The notes under the pieces: model-generated
Database searches by the model: none
The model's input: the letters and a program-made list of their open reading frames with translations, nothing else
Told to the model about the DNA's origin: nothing
Made by a program: the position numbers and the translations under genes
Assembly: GCF_000164865.1 (NCBI RefSeq)
Contig: NC_014618.1
Coordinates: forward strand, 3,782,001-3,846,000
Length of the DNA: 64,000 bases
Origin: [Enterobacter] lignolyticus SCF1
GTDB lineage: Bacteria; Pseudomonadota; Gammaproteobacteria; Enterobacterales; Enterobacteriaceae
Direction: 5' to 3'
Shown here: in pieces, positions 30,726-40,255 of the stretch
Position numbering within the stretch: position 1 is the first letter of the stretch
Layout of the letters: every line of letters begins with the position of its first letter

Positions 30726-33137
30726 TTACCAGGTTTTACCAATGTTAAACTGGAACTGCTCTGCTTTGTCCCCTTCGTACTTCTTGAACGGCTGAGCGTA
30801 GGAGAAGACCAACGGCCCCAGCGGAGACATCCATTGTAATGCGATACCAGCAGACATACGAATATTGCTCGGATCGCTGTAGTCAGGAATTCCCGCCGCT
30901 TTCATCTGCGCGGTATTATCCCAGTGCGTATCCCAGACAGAACCCGCATCCCAGAAGAAGGAGGTGCGGACAGAGTTCGCGTACTTGTCGCTGATGAACG
31001 GCGTCGGTACGATCAGCTCAAGACTGGCGACCGCCATGGCGTTACCGCCCACCGCATCTTCAGATTTACACACGCCCGTCGAGGTGCTGCCGCAGTTATC
31101 CTGGTTCGGCCCGTAGTAGACCGCTTTCGGACCGATGTTGTTAGACTGGAAACCACGGACGGTGCTGGAACCACCGGCGTAGAAGTTCTCATAGAACGGC
31201 ATCTCTTTGCCGCCTAAGCCATCGCCATAGCCCCAACGGGTACGACCCAGCACGACCCATTTATGATCGTCATCGATCGGGAAATACGAAGCCGTATCAA
31301 GCGAGATCTTGTAGAACTCGTTATCAGATCCCGGGAGTGTGACCTTACCATTCAGGTTGACGCGCGAACCGTCCGTCGGGAAGAAGCCGCGGTCCAGTTT
31401 GTTGTACGTCCAGCCGTAATTGAAGGTGAAGTCATCGGCGGAGAAGCTGTTGTCAGTCGATGTCGTGCTGGTCGTCTGGCCGATAGAGTCCAGATAACGG
31501 TTCATCGCCACCTGCGGCTGCATGTTGGACAGGTCGTTATGTACGTAGCCCAGACCTGCGCGCAGGGAGTTGTATTCGTTAATCGGGAAGCCCAGCGTGC
31601 CATCAACACCATAGCTCTTGTTGGTGTATGAGGACAGGTCAGCGTCATCCGCTTTAAAGTCATTGTAGAAGATACGGCCGCCAAGGCTCACACCGTCTAC
31701 CGTGAAGTACGGGTTGGTTACCGACAGTTCGGAGTAGGTCTGGTAGTCGTTCTTGGTGCCATTAATGCCGACAGAGTAGCCCGTACCTAACCAGTTATCC
31801 TGCTGCACCCCGACCTGGAAGCTCACGCCGCTTTCAGTACCGTAACCGATACCAAAGTTGAAGCTACCGGTGTTGCGCTCTTTAACCTTGTAGACCACGT
31901 CGACCTGATCCGGGCTGCCCGGCACGCGCTGGGTATCCGTATCGACAGTTTCAAAGTAGCCCAGTCGGTTCAGACGATCTTTGCCCTGGTCAACCAGGTC
32001 GCTGCCCAGCCAGGCCCCTTCCATCTGGCGCATTTCACGACGCAGGACGGCGTCTTTCGACGTATCGTTGCCGACAAAGCGAATCTTACGCACGTAATAA
32101 CGGTTGCCCGCATCGACGTTAACGTGCAGCTTCACGGTCTTATCGGCATCGTTGATTTCCGGCTGCGACTGCACGCGTGGATAAGCGTAACCATAGCGAC
32201 CAAGAAGTTTCTTAATGTCATCTTCCATTTTGGTTACTTTGGTGCCGTTATACAGCTCGCCCGGCTGCACTTTGGTCAGGCTTTCAATTTCCGCAGAATG
32301 CCCGGCCAGGTTGCCGCTCACCGCAACGCCGGACAGCTTGTACTGATCGCCTTCGGTAACGTTGATGGTGATATAAATGCCTTTCTTATCCGGCGTCAGG
32401 CTGACCTGCGTCGAATCGATATTGAAACGCGCGTAGCCGCGATCCAGATAGTAGCTGCGCAGGGTTTCGAGGTCGCCCGCCAGCTTTTGTTTCTGGTACT
32501 TGCGATCGCCCACCACGTTCCACCACGGCACTTCGTCGCGCAGCTGGAAGTTGGAGATCAGCTCATCGGTCGAAAACGCATGGTTGCCGACGATGTTGAT
32601 TTGCTGAATTTTAGCGGAGACGCCTTCCTGGAAGACCAGCTTCAGGTCGACGCGGTTGCGCGGCAGCGGCGTTACCACAGCTTTCACGCTGGCGCTGTAT
32701 TTACCGACGCTGTAGTAGAAATCCTCCAGCCCTTTCTCAATATCAGAGAGGGTGGTGCGGTCCAGAGATTCACCAACGCGAACGCCAGAGGCCTCAAGGT
32801 TTTGCTTGAGCATGTCATCTTTTACCGACTTGTTGCCGGAGAAAGTGATGCTGGCAATCGTTGGGCGCTCTTTTACCTGCACAAGGAGCGTATCGCCATC
32901 GCGCAGGACGCGAACGTCCTCGAAGTTGCCAGTGGCAAACAGAGCGCGGATAGTATTACTGATGTCTTCATCAGTGACGGTATCGCCAGGACGAACTGGC
33001 ATGCTGAGGAGGGCGGCACCAACAGCGACACGCTGCAAGCCTTCGAAATGAATATCCTTCACTACGAACCCGTCAGCACCGTATACGGTCGCGCTGCCGA
33101 ACAGCAGCGACGCTATGAGCAACTTTTTCATCGCCAT
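30726..33137 (-). CDS. bamA: Outer-membrane protein assembly factor BamA
   Basis: Central Omp85 subunit of the BAM complex that folds beta-barrels into the outer membrane; essential. 803 residues: signal peptide 1-20, five POTRA domains (about 21-420), then a 16-strand barrel ending FNIGKTW. The conserved VRGF motif of loop 6 is present in STVRGFQSNN. Extracellular segments at about 540-565 (RYLDSIGQTTSTTSTD) and about 680-705 (PNQDNCGSTSTGVCKSED) differ in sequence and length from E. coli, as expected for surface loops. A 121-base gap separates it from skp. Confidence 0.97.
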   Translation of the reverse strand: MAMKKLLIASLLFGSATVYGADGFVVKDIHFEGLQRVAVGAALLSMPVRPGDTVTDEDISNTIRALFATGNFEDVRVLRDGDTLLVQVKERPTIASITFSGNKSVKDDMLKQNLEASGVRVGESLDRTTLSDIEKGLEDFYYSVGKYSASVKAVVTPLPRNRVDLKLVFQEGVSAKIQQINIVGNHAFSTDELISNFQLRDEVPWWNVVGDRKYQKQKLAGDLETLRSYYLDRGYARFNIDSTQVSLTPDKKGIYITINVTEGDQYKLSGVAVSGNLAGHSAEIESLTKVQPGELYNGTKVTKMEDDIKKLLGRYGYAYPRVQSQPEINDADKTVKLHVNVDAGNRYYVRKIRFVGNDTSKDAVLRREMRQMEGAWLGSDLVDQGKDRLNRLGYFETVDTDTQRVPGSPDQVDVVYKVKERNTGSFNFGIGYGTESGVSFQVGVQQDNWLGTGYSVGINGTKNDYQTYSELSVTNPYFTVDGVSLGGRIFYNDFKADDADLSSYTNKSYGVDGTLGFPINEYNSLRAGLGYVHNDLSNMQPQVAMNRYLDSIGQTTSTTSTDNSFSADDFTFNYGWTYNKLDRGFFPTDGSRVNLNGKVTLPGSDNEFYKISLDTASYFPIDDDHKWVVLGRTRWGYGDGLGGKEMPFYENFYAGGSSTVRGFQSNNIGPKAVYYGPNQDNCGSTSTGVCKSEDAVGGNAMAVASLELIVPTPFISDKYANSVRTSFFWDAGSVWDTHWDNTAQMKAAGIPDYSDPSNIRMSAGIALQWMSPLGPLVFSYAQPFKKYEGDKAEQFQFNIGKTW

Positions 33138-33168
33138 CGTTATTATGCGTTCTTCCTAACTAACTCTC

Positions 33169-34521
33169 TTACAACCGAGAGAAATCATTGAAAAGTGCAA
33201 GCCCCATTAACAGCACCAGCAGTATTGAGCCAATGCGGTAACTTAAGTCTTGAACTCGCTCGGATACCGGCCCGCCTTTCAGCTTTTCAATCGCCAAAAA
33301 GAGCAGATGACCCCCGTCAAGAACGGGAAGCGGGAACAGGTTGATGATGCCCAGATTCACACTGATGAGCGCAAGAAACATCAGATAGTAAATCAACCCA
33401 AACTCCGCAGACATTCCAGCCCCCTGGGCGATAGAAATCGGCCCACTGAGGTTGTTCAGTTTTACGTCACCGGTGATCAATTTCCCCAGCATTTGAACCG
33501 TAAGCTTCATCAGCTGCCAGGTTTTATCCGTGGCTTCGCCGATAGCGGCAAACGGCCCATACTGGCGCACTGTTTTGTATTCATCTGGCAGTGGAATGAC
33601 TTTCGGCACCACGCCAGCAAATCCTTCCGCTTTTTCTTTACCGGGTTTTGTATCCGGTATCAGCGTTAAAGACAAGAGGCTCCCCTGTCTTTCTATCTCA
33701 AGCTGCAGCGCTTTACCCGGGTTGTCGCGCACAAGGGTAACAAACGTCATCCATTGCGTCAGCGGTTGACCATCGACTTTAACGATCCTGTCACCCGCTT
33801 GCAAACCCGCCTTCCGTGCTGCTGACGTCGGCTGCACTTCGGCAAGTACCGGTTCAATCTGCGCACCGCGCGGACGGATGCCAAGCGACGCGACAGGATC
33901 TTCTTTATCCGGCTCAAACGCCCAGTGGCGCAGATCCAGAACCTTATCCTGACGCTGCTGGCTGCCGAAAGGCGCCACGGTGAGCGTGGTCTGGCTGTCG
34001 CCAATTTTCGTGACCAACGCCAGACGCACTGCATCCCAATCAGGCGTTTCGATACCATCGACGGCTTTAAGTTCCGTTCCTGGTGCAATTTGTGCTGTCG
34101 CGGCGATCGAATTGGGCGTTATTTCGCCAACCACCGGACGAACGCCCGGGACGCCAATGATAAACACCAGCCAGTAAGCAAAGATAGCAAAAATAAAGTT
34201 CGCGACCGGCCCGGCGGCGATGATGGCAGCGCGCTGCCCCACCGTTTTATTGTTAAACGCATAATGGCGCATTTCCGGGGCCACCGGCTCAACGCGCTCG
34301 TCCAGCATTTTGACGTAGCCGCCCAGCGGAATCAGGGCAATAACGAACTCGGTGCCGTGCTTATCGACGCGCCGCCAGAGCCCTTTGCCAAAACCGATGG
34401 AGAATCGTTCCACGCGAACGCCACAGCGGCGAGCAACCCAGAAATGGCCAAACTCATGCACGGTAATAAGCACGCCCAGTGCAATGATAAATGCCGCCAG
34501 ATTCCAGAGGATGCTCAGCAT
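33169..34521 (-). CDS. rseP: Site-2 intramembrane protease RseP
   Basis: Inner-membrane zinc metalloprotease, 450 residues, that cleaves RseA after DegS and so releases sigma-E; it also removes signal peptide remnants. Zinc motif HEFGH at residues 22-26 in the first membrane segment, third ligand in LDGGH near 402-406. Two tandem periplasmic PDZ domains lie between. The open frame extends 15 codons upstream into cdsA, but the ATG at 34521 gives the conserved start MLSILWNLAAF and leaves an 11-base gap to cdsA. Confidence 0.96.
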   Translation of the reverse strand: MLSILWNLAAFIIALGVLITVHEFGHFWVARRCGVRVERFSIGFGKGLWRRVDKHGTEFVIALIPLGGYVKMLDERVEPVAPEMRHYAFNNKTVGQRAAIIAAGPVANFIFAIFAYWLVFIIGVPGVRPVVGEITPNSIAATAQIAPGTELKAVDGIETPDWDAVRLALVTKIGDSQTTLTVAPFGSQQRQDKVLDLRHWAFEPDKEDPVASLGIRPRGAQIEPVLAEVQPTSAARKAGLQAGDRIVKVDGQPLTQWMTFVTLVRDNPGKALQLEIERQGSLLSLTLIPDTKPGKEKAEGFAGVVPKVIPLPDEYKTVRQYGPFAAIGEATDKTWQLMKLTVQMLGKLITGDVKLNNLSGPISIAQGAGMSAEFGLIYYLMFLALISVNLGIINLFPLPVLDGGHLLFLAIEKLKGGPVSERVQDLSYRIGSILLVLLMGLALFNDFSRL

Positions 34522-34532
34522 AAAACCTTCCG

Positions 34533-35390
34533 TCAAATCGTCCTGAAGACTAAAAGTAACAGGCACGCGAAGACCGGTACCGCCGCCGTCAGGCTGTCAA
34601 TACGATCCAGAATACCGCCGTGTCCAGGGATCAAATGACCGCTGTCTTTGATGCCCGCTTCTCGCTTAAACATACTTTCAGTCAAATCGCCCAGCACGGA
34701 CGCCAGCGCGGCGACCACGGAACAGATTAGCAGAACCGACGGCGTCACCTCCAGATTGGCCCACAGGCCGTATGCCCAGGAGATCACCGCCGCGGTAGCC
34801 AGCCCGCCGATAAAGCCCTGCCAGGTTTTGCCCGGCGACACTTTCGGCGCCAGCTTGTGCTTACCGAAAAGCTTACCAAACATGTACGCGCCGGAATCCG
34901 CGCCCCATACCAGAATCATGACGTACAGCAGCCACAGCGATCCGCTGTAATGGTTGACATCATAATGCCAGGCGCGCAGCGCCAACATCCCCCAAAAAAA
35001 GGGAACAATCGTCAGCAGGCCAAATATCAACCGTAGCGTTCTGGAATGACGCCAGAATGACGCGGAGCCGGGATAAAACAGCACCAGCAGCAGCGCGGCT
35101 ATCCACCAGCCCAGCGACGCCCACAGGGCAATCTCCACTATCGGCTGATTGACGCTATGGTGATATTCCGGCAGTAAAAGAAGCATCACGGCCAGCAGCA
35201 GGCCAAACAGCACCGCCAGCCATATCCGCTGCGAGCGTGAGGTAAACCCGCTTAGCTGTCCCCACTCCCACGCGGCCAGCATACACACGACGAGCGTGAC
35301 AATCGCAAAGCCGCCCGGCGGCAGCAGAAAAAGCGCGGCAATAACCACGGGTATTAAAACGAAAGCAGAAATCAGGCGATACTTCAGCAA
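34533..35390 (-). CDS. cdsA: Phosphatidate cytidylyltransferase
   Basis: Makes CDP-diacylglycerol from phosphatidic acid and CTP, the precursor of all bacterial phospholipids. 285 residues, polytopic inner-membrane protein with about eight segments. The family signature is at the C-terminus: SMFKREAGIKDSGHLIPGHG followed by GILDRIDS, with the metal-binding aspartates. It lies between uppS and rseP; 12 bases separate it from uppS. Confidence 0.97.
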   Translation of the reverse strand: MLKYRLISAFVLIPVVIAALFLLPPGGFAIVTLVVCMLAAWEWGQLSGFTSRSQRIWLAVLFGLLLAVMLLLLPEYHHSVNQPIVEIALWASLGWWIAALLLVLFYPGSASFWRHSRTLRLIFGLLTIVPFFWGMLALRAWHYDVNHYSGSLWLLYVMILVWGADSGAYMFGKLFGKHKLAPKVSPGKTWQGFIGGLATAAVISWAYGLWANLEVTPSVLLICSVVAALASVLGDLTESMFKREAGIKDSGHLIPGHGGILDRIDSLTAAVPVFACLLLLVFRTI

Positions 35391-35402
35391 AAGCTACCCC
35401 CA

Positions 35403-36161
35403 TCAGGCATTTTCGCCACCTGGCTCGGTGCCGCCGAAACGACGCTCTCGATTGGCAAAGGCATGCAGCGCACCTTCAAAGTCTTGTTCATCGAAATCGG
35501 GCCAGAGAACATCCGTAAAGTAAAGTTCGGCATAGGCAATTTGCCACAGCAAAAAATTACTGATTCGGTGCTCTCCCCCTGTCCTAATAACTAAATCAAC
35601 GGGCGCCAGTTCATGCATACAGATTTGCTGGCTCAGCAAATCTTCAGTAATTTGATTGGGGCTAAGCTCCCCTTTCTGAACCTGTTCAGCCAACTGCTGA
35701 ACACCCTGAATAATATCCCAACGCCCGCCATAATTCGCCGCAATATTGAGCGTTAACCCGGTATTATTCTGGGTCAACGCTTCAGATTTGCGAATTCGTT
35801 CTTGTATACGGGCATTGAAGCGGCTGGTATCGCCAATGATACGCAGACGGACGTTGTGTCGGTGCAGGCTTTTTACTTCGCTATCGAGCGCCCACACGAA
35901 CAACTCCATCAGCGCACTGACTTCCTGCTCCGGCCGGTTCCAGTTTTCACTGCTAAATGCGTAAAGCGTCAGGGCGCTGATGCCGTTATTCGCCGCAAAC
36001 GAGACGGCCCGGCGTACGGATTTAGCGCCGGCCTTATGTCCAAAGGCGCGGATCTTCCCTTGTCTTTTCGCCCAGCGGCCATTGCCATCCATAATAATGG
36101 CTACGTGACGACAGCCATGAGCAGGCAAATTTTCGCTGATTGGTTGATTAGCAGACAACAT
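35403..36161 (-). CDS. uppS: Undecaprenyl diphosphate synthase
   Basis: cis-prenyltransferase that adds eight isopentenyl units to farnesyl diphosphate, yielding the lipid carrier for peptidoglycan and O-antigen. 252 residues. The catalytic Asp25 is in IIMDGNGRWAKRQG, and the C-terminal RTGGEHRISNFLLWQIAYAE and FANRERRFGG segments bind substrate. Also called ispU. A terminator-like hairpin lies about 60 bases upstream, so it may be partly uncoupled from dxr, although both act in the isoprenoid pathway. Confidence 0.97.
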   Translation of the reverse strand: MLSANQPISENLPAHGCRHVAIIMDGNGRWAKRQGKIRAFGHKAGAKSVRRAVSFAANNGISALTLYAFSSENWNRPEQEVSALMELFVWALDSEVKSLHRHNVRLRIIGDTSRFNARIQERIRKSEALTQNNTGLTLNIAANYGGRWDIIQGVQQLAEQVQKGELSPNQITEDLLSQQICMHELAPVDLVIRTGGEHRISNFLLWQIAYAELYFTDVLWPDFDEQDFEGALHAFANRERRFGGTEPGGENA

Positions 36162-36221
36162 AACGCGTTTTTAGTCCATCACCAGGAATTTGCGGTACCA
36201 GAAATACCGCTGCTTTTGCAC

Positions 36222-36246
36222 AAAAAAGCCGTGTTAGTCCACGGCT
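36222..36246 (-). terminator. Terminator-like hairpin between dxr and uppS
   Basis: On the minus strand GCCGTG / CACGGC with a six-base loop is followed by TTTTTTG. It stands 61 bases upstream of the uppS start, in a 188-base gap. A second small hairpin GCGGTA / TACCGC (36192-36210) follows. It could be a true terminator, with a uppS promoter downstream, or an attenuator. Confidence 0.65.
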
Positions 36247-36349
36247 CACCCATTTTCGCCAACAGGTTACAGCGCAAACGGGTGGCGCAGACTATAACAC
36301 TGAAGCCCACGCCCCACAAATGCCACGGCATTTTGCGACGGGACAATCA

Positions 36350-37546
36350 TCAGCTTACGAAATGTGCGACCTGCTGGCGCGCGGCGTTTCTCGCCCGGGC
36401 ATCCACGTCAATCACCTCATCAATGCTCTGGGGTTCGCGTACGTCCAGCGACTCGAGCACCGCCTGGTTTATCTCGGCAATCTCGGTAAAGCGAATGCTG
36501 TCGGCCAAAAAGGCCGCTACGCTCACCTCATTCGCCGCATTCAGCGCGGTGGTGGCCGCCTGCCCCTGGTCGAACGCGTCCATCGCCAGCTTCAGGCAGG
36601 GATAGCGCTGATAGTCCGGCGCGGAGAAGGTCAGCGCGCTGAGCGAGCAGAAATCAAGCGGCTTCACGCCCGACGCCACGCGGTGAGGCCACGCCATCGC
36701 GTGGGCAATAGGCGTACGCATATCCGGCTCGCCGAGCTGCGCCAGAACGCTGCCGTCGCGATAGCGCACCATGGAGTGAATAACCGACTGCGGATGGATA
36801 ATCACCTCCATCTGCGCGGCCGAGGCGTTAAACAGCCAGCGGGCCTCAATGTATTCCAGCCCCTTGTTCATCATCGTGGCAGAATCGACGGAGATTTTGC
36901 GCCCCATCGACCAGTTCGGATGCCGACAGGCCTGATCGGGCGTCATTGCGCGAAGTTCAGACAGCGGCGTTTCGCGGAACGGGCCGCCAGACCCGGTCAG
37001 CAAAATCGACGATACGCCGTTCTGCTCCAGGTCAGCGAATCCCAGATTATGCTGAAAAGTTTGCGGTAAACTCTGAAAAATGGCGTTATGTTCGCTGTCC
37101 ACCGGCAGCAGCTGCGCCCCGCTTTGCTTCACCGCCTCCATGAACAGACGCCCGCAGGTCACCAGCGACTCTTTATTCGCCAGTAATACCGTCTTGCCGG
37201 CATGAATGGCGGCAAGCGTCGGCACCAGCCCAGCCGCGCCGACAATGGCGGCCATCACCTGATCCACTTCACCGGCAGCCGCCACCTCGCAGGCCGCCTG
37301 CTGACCGCTCATCACCTCGGTACGGCAACCATGCTGCTGCAGCGCCGTCTTCAACGCCGCCGCGCTCGCCGCGTCGTCCATTACCGCGAAGCGAGGGGAA
37401 AACGCCAGGCACTGCTCAATCATTCGGGAAACGTTTTTTCCCGCCACCAGCGCGAAGACAGCGTAGTGTTCAGGATTGTGACGCACGACATCCAGCGTAC
37501 TGCACCCGATGGAGCCGGTTGAGCCGAGAACGGTTAATTGCTTCAT
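36350..37546 (-). CDS. dxr: 1-deoxy-D-xylulose-5-phosphate reductoisomerase
   Basis: Second enzyme of the MEP isoprenoid pathway (target of fosmidomycin), forming MEP from DXP with NADPH. 398 residues, the E. coli length. The NADPH-binding motif LGSTGSIG is at residues 7-14; the metal-binding acidic residues lie in LLPVDSEHNA, and the flexible loop contains the PHRVASGVKPLD segment. Also named ispC. It follows frr after a 140-base gap. Confidence 0.97.
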   Translation of the reverse strand: MKQLTVLGSTGSIGCSTLDVVRHNPEHYAVFALVAGKNVSRMIEQCLAFSPRFAVMDDAASAAALKTALQQHGCRTEVMSGQQAACEVAAAGEVDQVMAAIVGAAGLVPTLAAIHAGKTVLLANKESLVTCGRLFMEAVKQSGAQLLPVDSEHNAIFQSLPQTFQHNLGFADLEQNGVSSILLTGSGGPFRETPLSELRAMTPDQACRHPNWSMGRKISVDSATMMNKGLEYIEARWLFNASAAQMEVIIHPQSVIHSMVRYRDGSVLAQLGEPDMRTPIAHAMAWPHRVASGVKPLDFCSLSALTFSAPDYQRYPCLKLAMDAFDQGQAATTALNAANEVSVAAFLADSIRFTEIAEINQAVLESLDVREPQSIDEVIDVDARARNAARQQVAHFVS

Positions 37547-37576
37547 GACAGACCCGCAAATAGAAAGCTAAAAAGC

Positions 37577-37622
37577 AAAACGCCGCCAGCAAAGCCATCA
37601 CTGGCCTTCTGTACGGCGTTTC
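37577..37622 (-). terminator. Possible terminator between frr and dxr
   Basis: Complementary arms AAACGCCG and CGGCGTTT are separated by about 25 bases holding a smaller GGCCAGTGATGGC hairpin, followed on the minus strand by TTGCTTTTTAG. The long loop makes this a moderate candidate. Confidence 0.45.
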
Positions 37623-37686
37623 AGGGAATACACGCCGCTTCAGGCCGCGTCATTGCCGCCCGAATCTCGCGTGTATTCAGTCCATA

Positions 37687-38244
37687 TCAGAACTGCATCA
37701 GTTCTGCTTCTTTGTCGGCCAGCGCCGCATCGACTTTCTTGATGGCCGCGTCAGTCATTTTCTGCACGTCATCCTGAGAACGGCGATCGTCGTCTTCGCT
37801 GATCTCTTTTTCTTTCAGCAGCGCTTTCACTTTGTCGTTCGCGTCGCGACGGACGTTACGCACGGCAACGCGCGCCTGCTCGGCTTCGCCGCGCACGATC
37901 TTGGTCAGATCTTTACGACGTTCTTCGGTCAGCGGCGGCAGCGGCACGCGGATGTCAGTGCCTGCAGAGCTTGGGTTCAGACCCAGGTCGGATGCCATGA
38001 TGGCCTTCTCAACCGCCGGGCTCATGGAGCGATCGAACACGTTGATTTTCAGCGTGCGGGAGTCTTCCACGGTGACGCTGGCTAACTGACGCAGCGGCGT
38101 CGGCGTACCGTAGTATTCCACCACGATGCCGTCCAGCAGGCTTGGGGACGCACGGCCAGTGCGCACTTTGCTGATTTGGGTTTTGAACGCTTCGACGCAT
38201 TTTTCCATGCGCACTTCAGCATCTTTTCTGATATCGCTAATCAC
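37687..38244 (-). CDS. frr: Ribosome recycling factor
   Basis: Splits the post-termination ribosome together with EF-G. 185 residues, universal length, with the two-domain near-tRNA shape: a long three-helix bundle (about 1-30 and 105-185) and a small beta domain (about 31-104). The segment VRTGRASPSLLDGI is the family signature. It lies downstream of pyrH, separated by 163 bases. Confidence 0.97.
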   Translation of the reverse strand: MISDIRKDAEVRMEKCVEAFKTQISKVRTGRASPSLLDGIVVEYYGTPTPLRQLASVTVEDSRTLKINVFDRSMSPAVEKAIMASDLGLNPSSAGTDIRVPLPPLTEERRKDLTKIVRGEAEQARVAVRNVRRDANDKVKALLKEKEISEDDDRRSQDDVQKMTDAAIKKVDAALADKEAELMQF

Positions 38245-38407
38245 GTTACGAATCCTTGAAATCTTGTCTCAGACTGACCATACCCGCCTCGCGGCAAACG
38301 CGAGTGTGCTAAGTATAGCCCGTTAAATTCATGGCGCCGTAAACGGCGGCCTTGCAAGAAACGCCAAAATAAAACGGAATCTTACCTGTATTTGCGCCTG
38401 ACGGAAA

Positions 38408-39133
38408 TTATTCCGTAATCAATGTGCCTTCTTTTTCACCCATGACCACGCGGCGCAGCGCGCCAGGCTTGTTCATGTTGAAGACACGAATCGGCAATTT
38501 GTGGTCACGGGCCAGCGTAAACGCGGCCAGATCCATCACTTTCAGCTCTTTATCCAGAACTTCATTGTAGGTCAGCTGTTCATACATGGTCGCCGACGGA
38601 TCTTTCGCCGGGTCAGCGGTAAACACGCCGTCCACTTTTGTCGCTTTCAGCACCACGTCAGCTTCGATTTCGATTCCGCGCAGGCAGGCGGCGGAGTCGG
38701 TGGTAAAGAATGGATTGCCGGTACCGGCGGAGAGGATCACCACGCGGTTATTACGCAGCAGGCTGATAGCCTCTGCCCAGCTGTAGTTGTCGCACACGCC
38801 GTTCAGCGGAATCGCGGACATCAGGCGGGCGTTCACATAGGCGCGATGCAGAGAGTCACGCATAGCCAGACCATTCATGACGGTTGCCAGCATGCCCATG
38901 TGGTCGCCCACAACGCGGTTCATCCCCGCTTTTGCCAGGCCCGCTCCACGGAAAAGGTTACCACCGCCAATCACTACGCCGACCTGGATACCCAGTTCAA
39001 CCAGCTCTTTAATTTCCTGCGCCATACGGTCAAGAATGCTTGCATCGATACCGAAGCCTTCAGTTCCCTGCAGCGCTTCGCCGCTCAGCTTAAGCAGAAT
39101 GCGTTTGTAGACGGGTTTTGCATTGGTAGCCAT
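38408..39133 (-). CDS. pyrH: Uridylate kinase
   Basis: Hexameric UMP kinase of the amino-acid-kinase fold, 241 residues, phosphorylating UMP to UDP; GTP activates and UTP inhibits the E. coli enzyme. The nucleotide motifs KRILLKLSGEALQG and VIGGGNLFRG are visible near the N-terminus, with GTGNPFFTTDSAA in the C-terminal half. It is downstream of tsf behind a terminator, and starts with the usual MATNAKPVYKR. Confidence 0.97.
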   Translation of the reverse strand: MATNAKPVYKRILLKLSGEALQGTEGFGIDASILDRMAQEIKELVELGIQVGVVIGGGNLFRGAGLAKAGMNRVVGDHMGMLATVMNGLAMRDSLHRAYVNARLMSAIPLNGVCDNYSWAEAISLLRNNRVVILSAGTGNPFFTTDSAACLRGIEIEADVVLKATKVDGVFTADPAKDPSATMYEQLTYNEVLDKELKVMDLAAFTLARDHKLPIRVFNMNKPGALRRVVMGEKEGTLITE

Positions 39134-39243
39134 ATTTCTTTCCTGGGACTGTCAACGTTTGAGATGAGTTAAAACCGGCGATTGGGTAAGTCGCCATTCA
39201 GCGCAGGCCGATAAGCGCCCGGCTGATTTCCACATGATGGGTC

Positions 39244-39272
39244 CAAAAAGAAGCCGCCCTCAGGCGGCTCTT
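39244..39272 (-). terminator. Terminator after tsf
   Basis: AGCCGCC / GGCGGCT (39252-39258, 39263-39269) with a CTCA loop. On the minus strand it is followed by TCTTTTTGG. It lies 10 bases after the tsf stop and ends the rpsB-tsf transcript. Confidence 0.85.
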
Positions 39273-39281
39273 TCTGAAAAA

Positions 39282-40133
39282 TTAAGACTGCTTGGACATT
39301 GCAGCAACTTCTGCTGCGAAGTCAGTCTCAACTTTCTCAATGCCCTCACCCACTTCGAAGCGGATGAAGCCAGTCACGTCAGCGTTGTGCTCTTTCAGCA
39401 GCTGGCCAACGGATTTGCTCGGATCCATAACGAACGGCTGGCCGGTCAGAGAAACTTCGCCGGTGAATTTCTTCATGCGGCCTTCAACCATTTTCTCTGC
39501 GATTTCTTTCGGCTTACCGGACTGCATGGCGATGTCCAGCTGTACCTGGTACTCTTTTTCTACCACTTCAGCAGACACGTCTTCCGGCTTAACGAATTCC
39601 GGCTTGCTTGCAGCAACGTGCATTGCCAGCTGTTTAACCAGCTCGTCGTCAGCGCCTTTAGCCGCAACCAGAACGCCGATACGCGCGCCGTGCTGGTAAG
39701 AGCCCAGAACGTCGCCTTCCAGGGACGCTACGCGACGGATGTTGATGTTCTCGCCGATTTTAGCAACCAGGGCAACGCGCTCTTCTTCGAACTGCGCTTT
39801 CAGAACTTCAACGTCGGTGATTTTACCGGCAACAGCTGCGTCCAGTACTTTGTTAGCAAATGCCTGGAAACCGCCATCTTTCGCAACGAAGTCAGTCTGG
39901 CAGTTAACTTCCAGAATGATGCCGTAGGTGCCGTCGATTTTAGTGATGATCACGCCGTCAGCTGCAACGTTGCCTGCTTTTTTCGCCGCTTTGATTGCGC
40001 CGGATTTACGCATGTTTTCGATTGCCAGCTCGATGTCGCCGTTAGCTTCAGTCAGCGCTTTTTTGCAATCCATCATGCCTGCGCCAGTACGTTCACGCAG
40101 CTCTTTTACCAGGGATGCGGTAATTTCAGCCAT
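39282..40133 (-). CDS. tsf: Translation elongation factor Ts
   Basis: Guanine-nucleotide exchange factor for EF-Tu, 283 residues. The N-terminal UBA-like domain (about 1-55) carries the signature LRERTGAGMMDCKKAL; the core domain contains the TDF region (NCQTDFVAKDGGF) that contacts EF-Tu near its magnesium site. It is co-transcribed with rpsB, 122 bases upstream, across an internal terminator-like hairpin. Confidence 0.98.
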   Translation of the reverse strand: MAEITASLVKELRERTGAGMMDCKKALTEANGDIELAIENMRKSGAIKAAKKAGNVAADGVIITKIDGTYGIILEVNCQTDFVAKDGGFQAFANKVLDAAVAGKITDVEVLKAQFEEERVALVAKIGENINIRRVASLEGDVLGSYQHGARIGVLVAAKGADDELVKQLAMHVAASKPEFVKPEDVSAEVVEKEYQVQLDIAMQSGKPKEIAEKMVEGRMKKFTGEVSLTGQPFVMDPSKSVGQLLKEHNADVTGFIRFEVGEGIEKVETDFAAEVAAMSKQS

Positions 40134-40193
40134 TCTTAAATCCTCGGGAGAGATATGACCTGCCCGGTTCCAGGAACCAAACAGGTTTAAAAG

Positions 40194-40221
40194 TGAAAAA
40201 GGGGCCTATAATTGGCCCCTA
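40194..40221 (-). terminator. Attenuator-like hairpin between rpsB and tsf
   Basis: On the minus strand AGGGGCC / GGCCCCT (arms 40200-40206 and 40214-40220) with a seven-base AT loop, followed by TTTTTCACTTTT. Partial termination here would lower tsf relative to rpsB expression. Confidence 0.8.
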
Positions 40222-40255
40222 TCCATACACGGTACTAATAAGGGCTTAAACCTTA

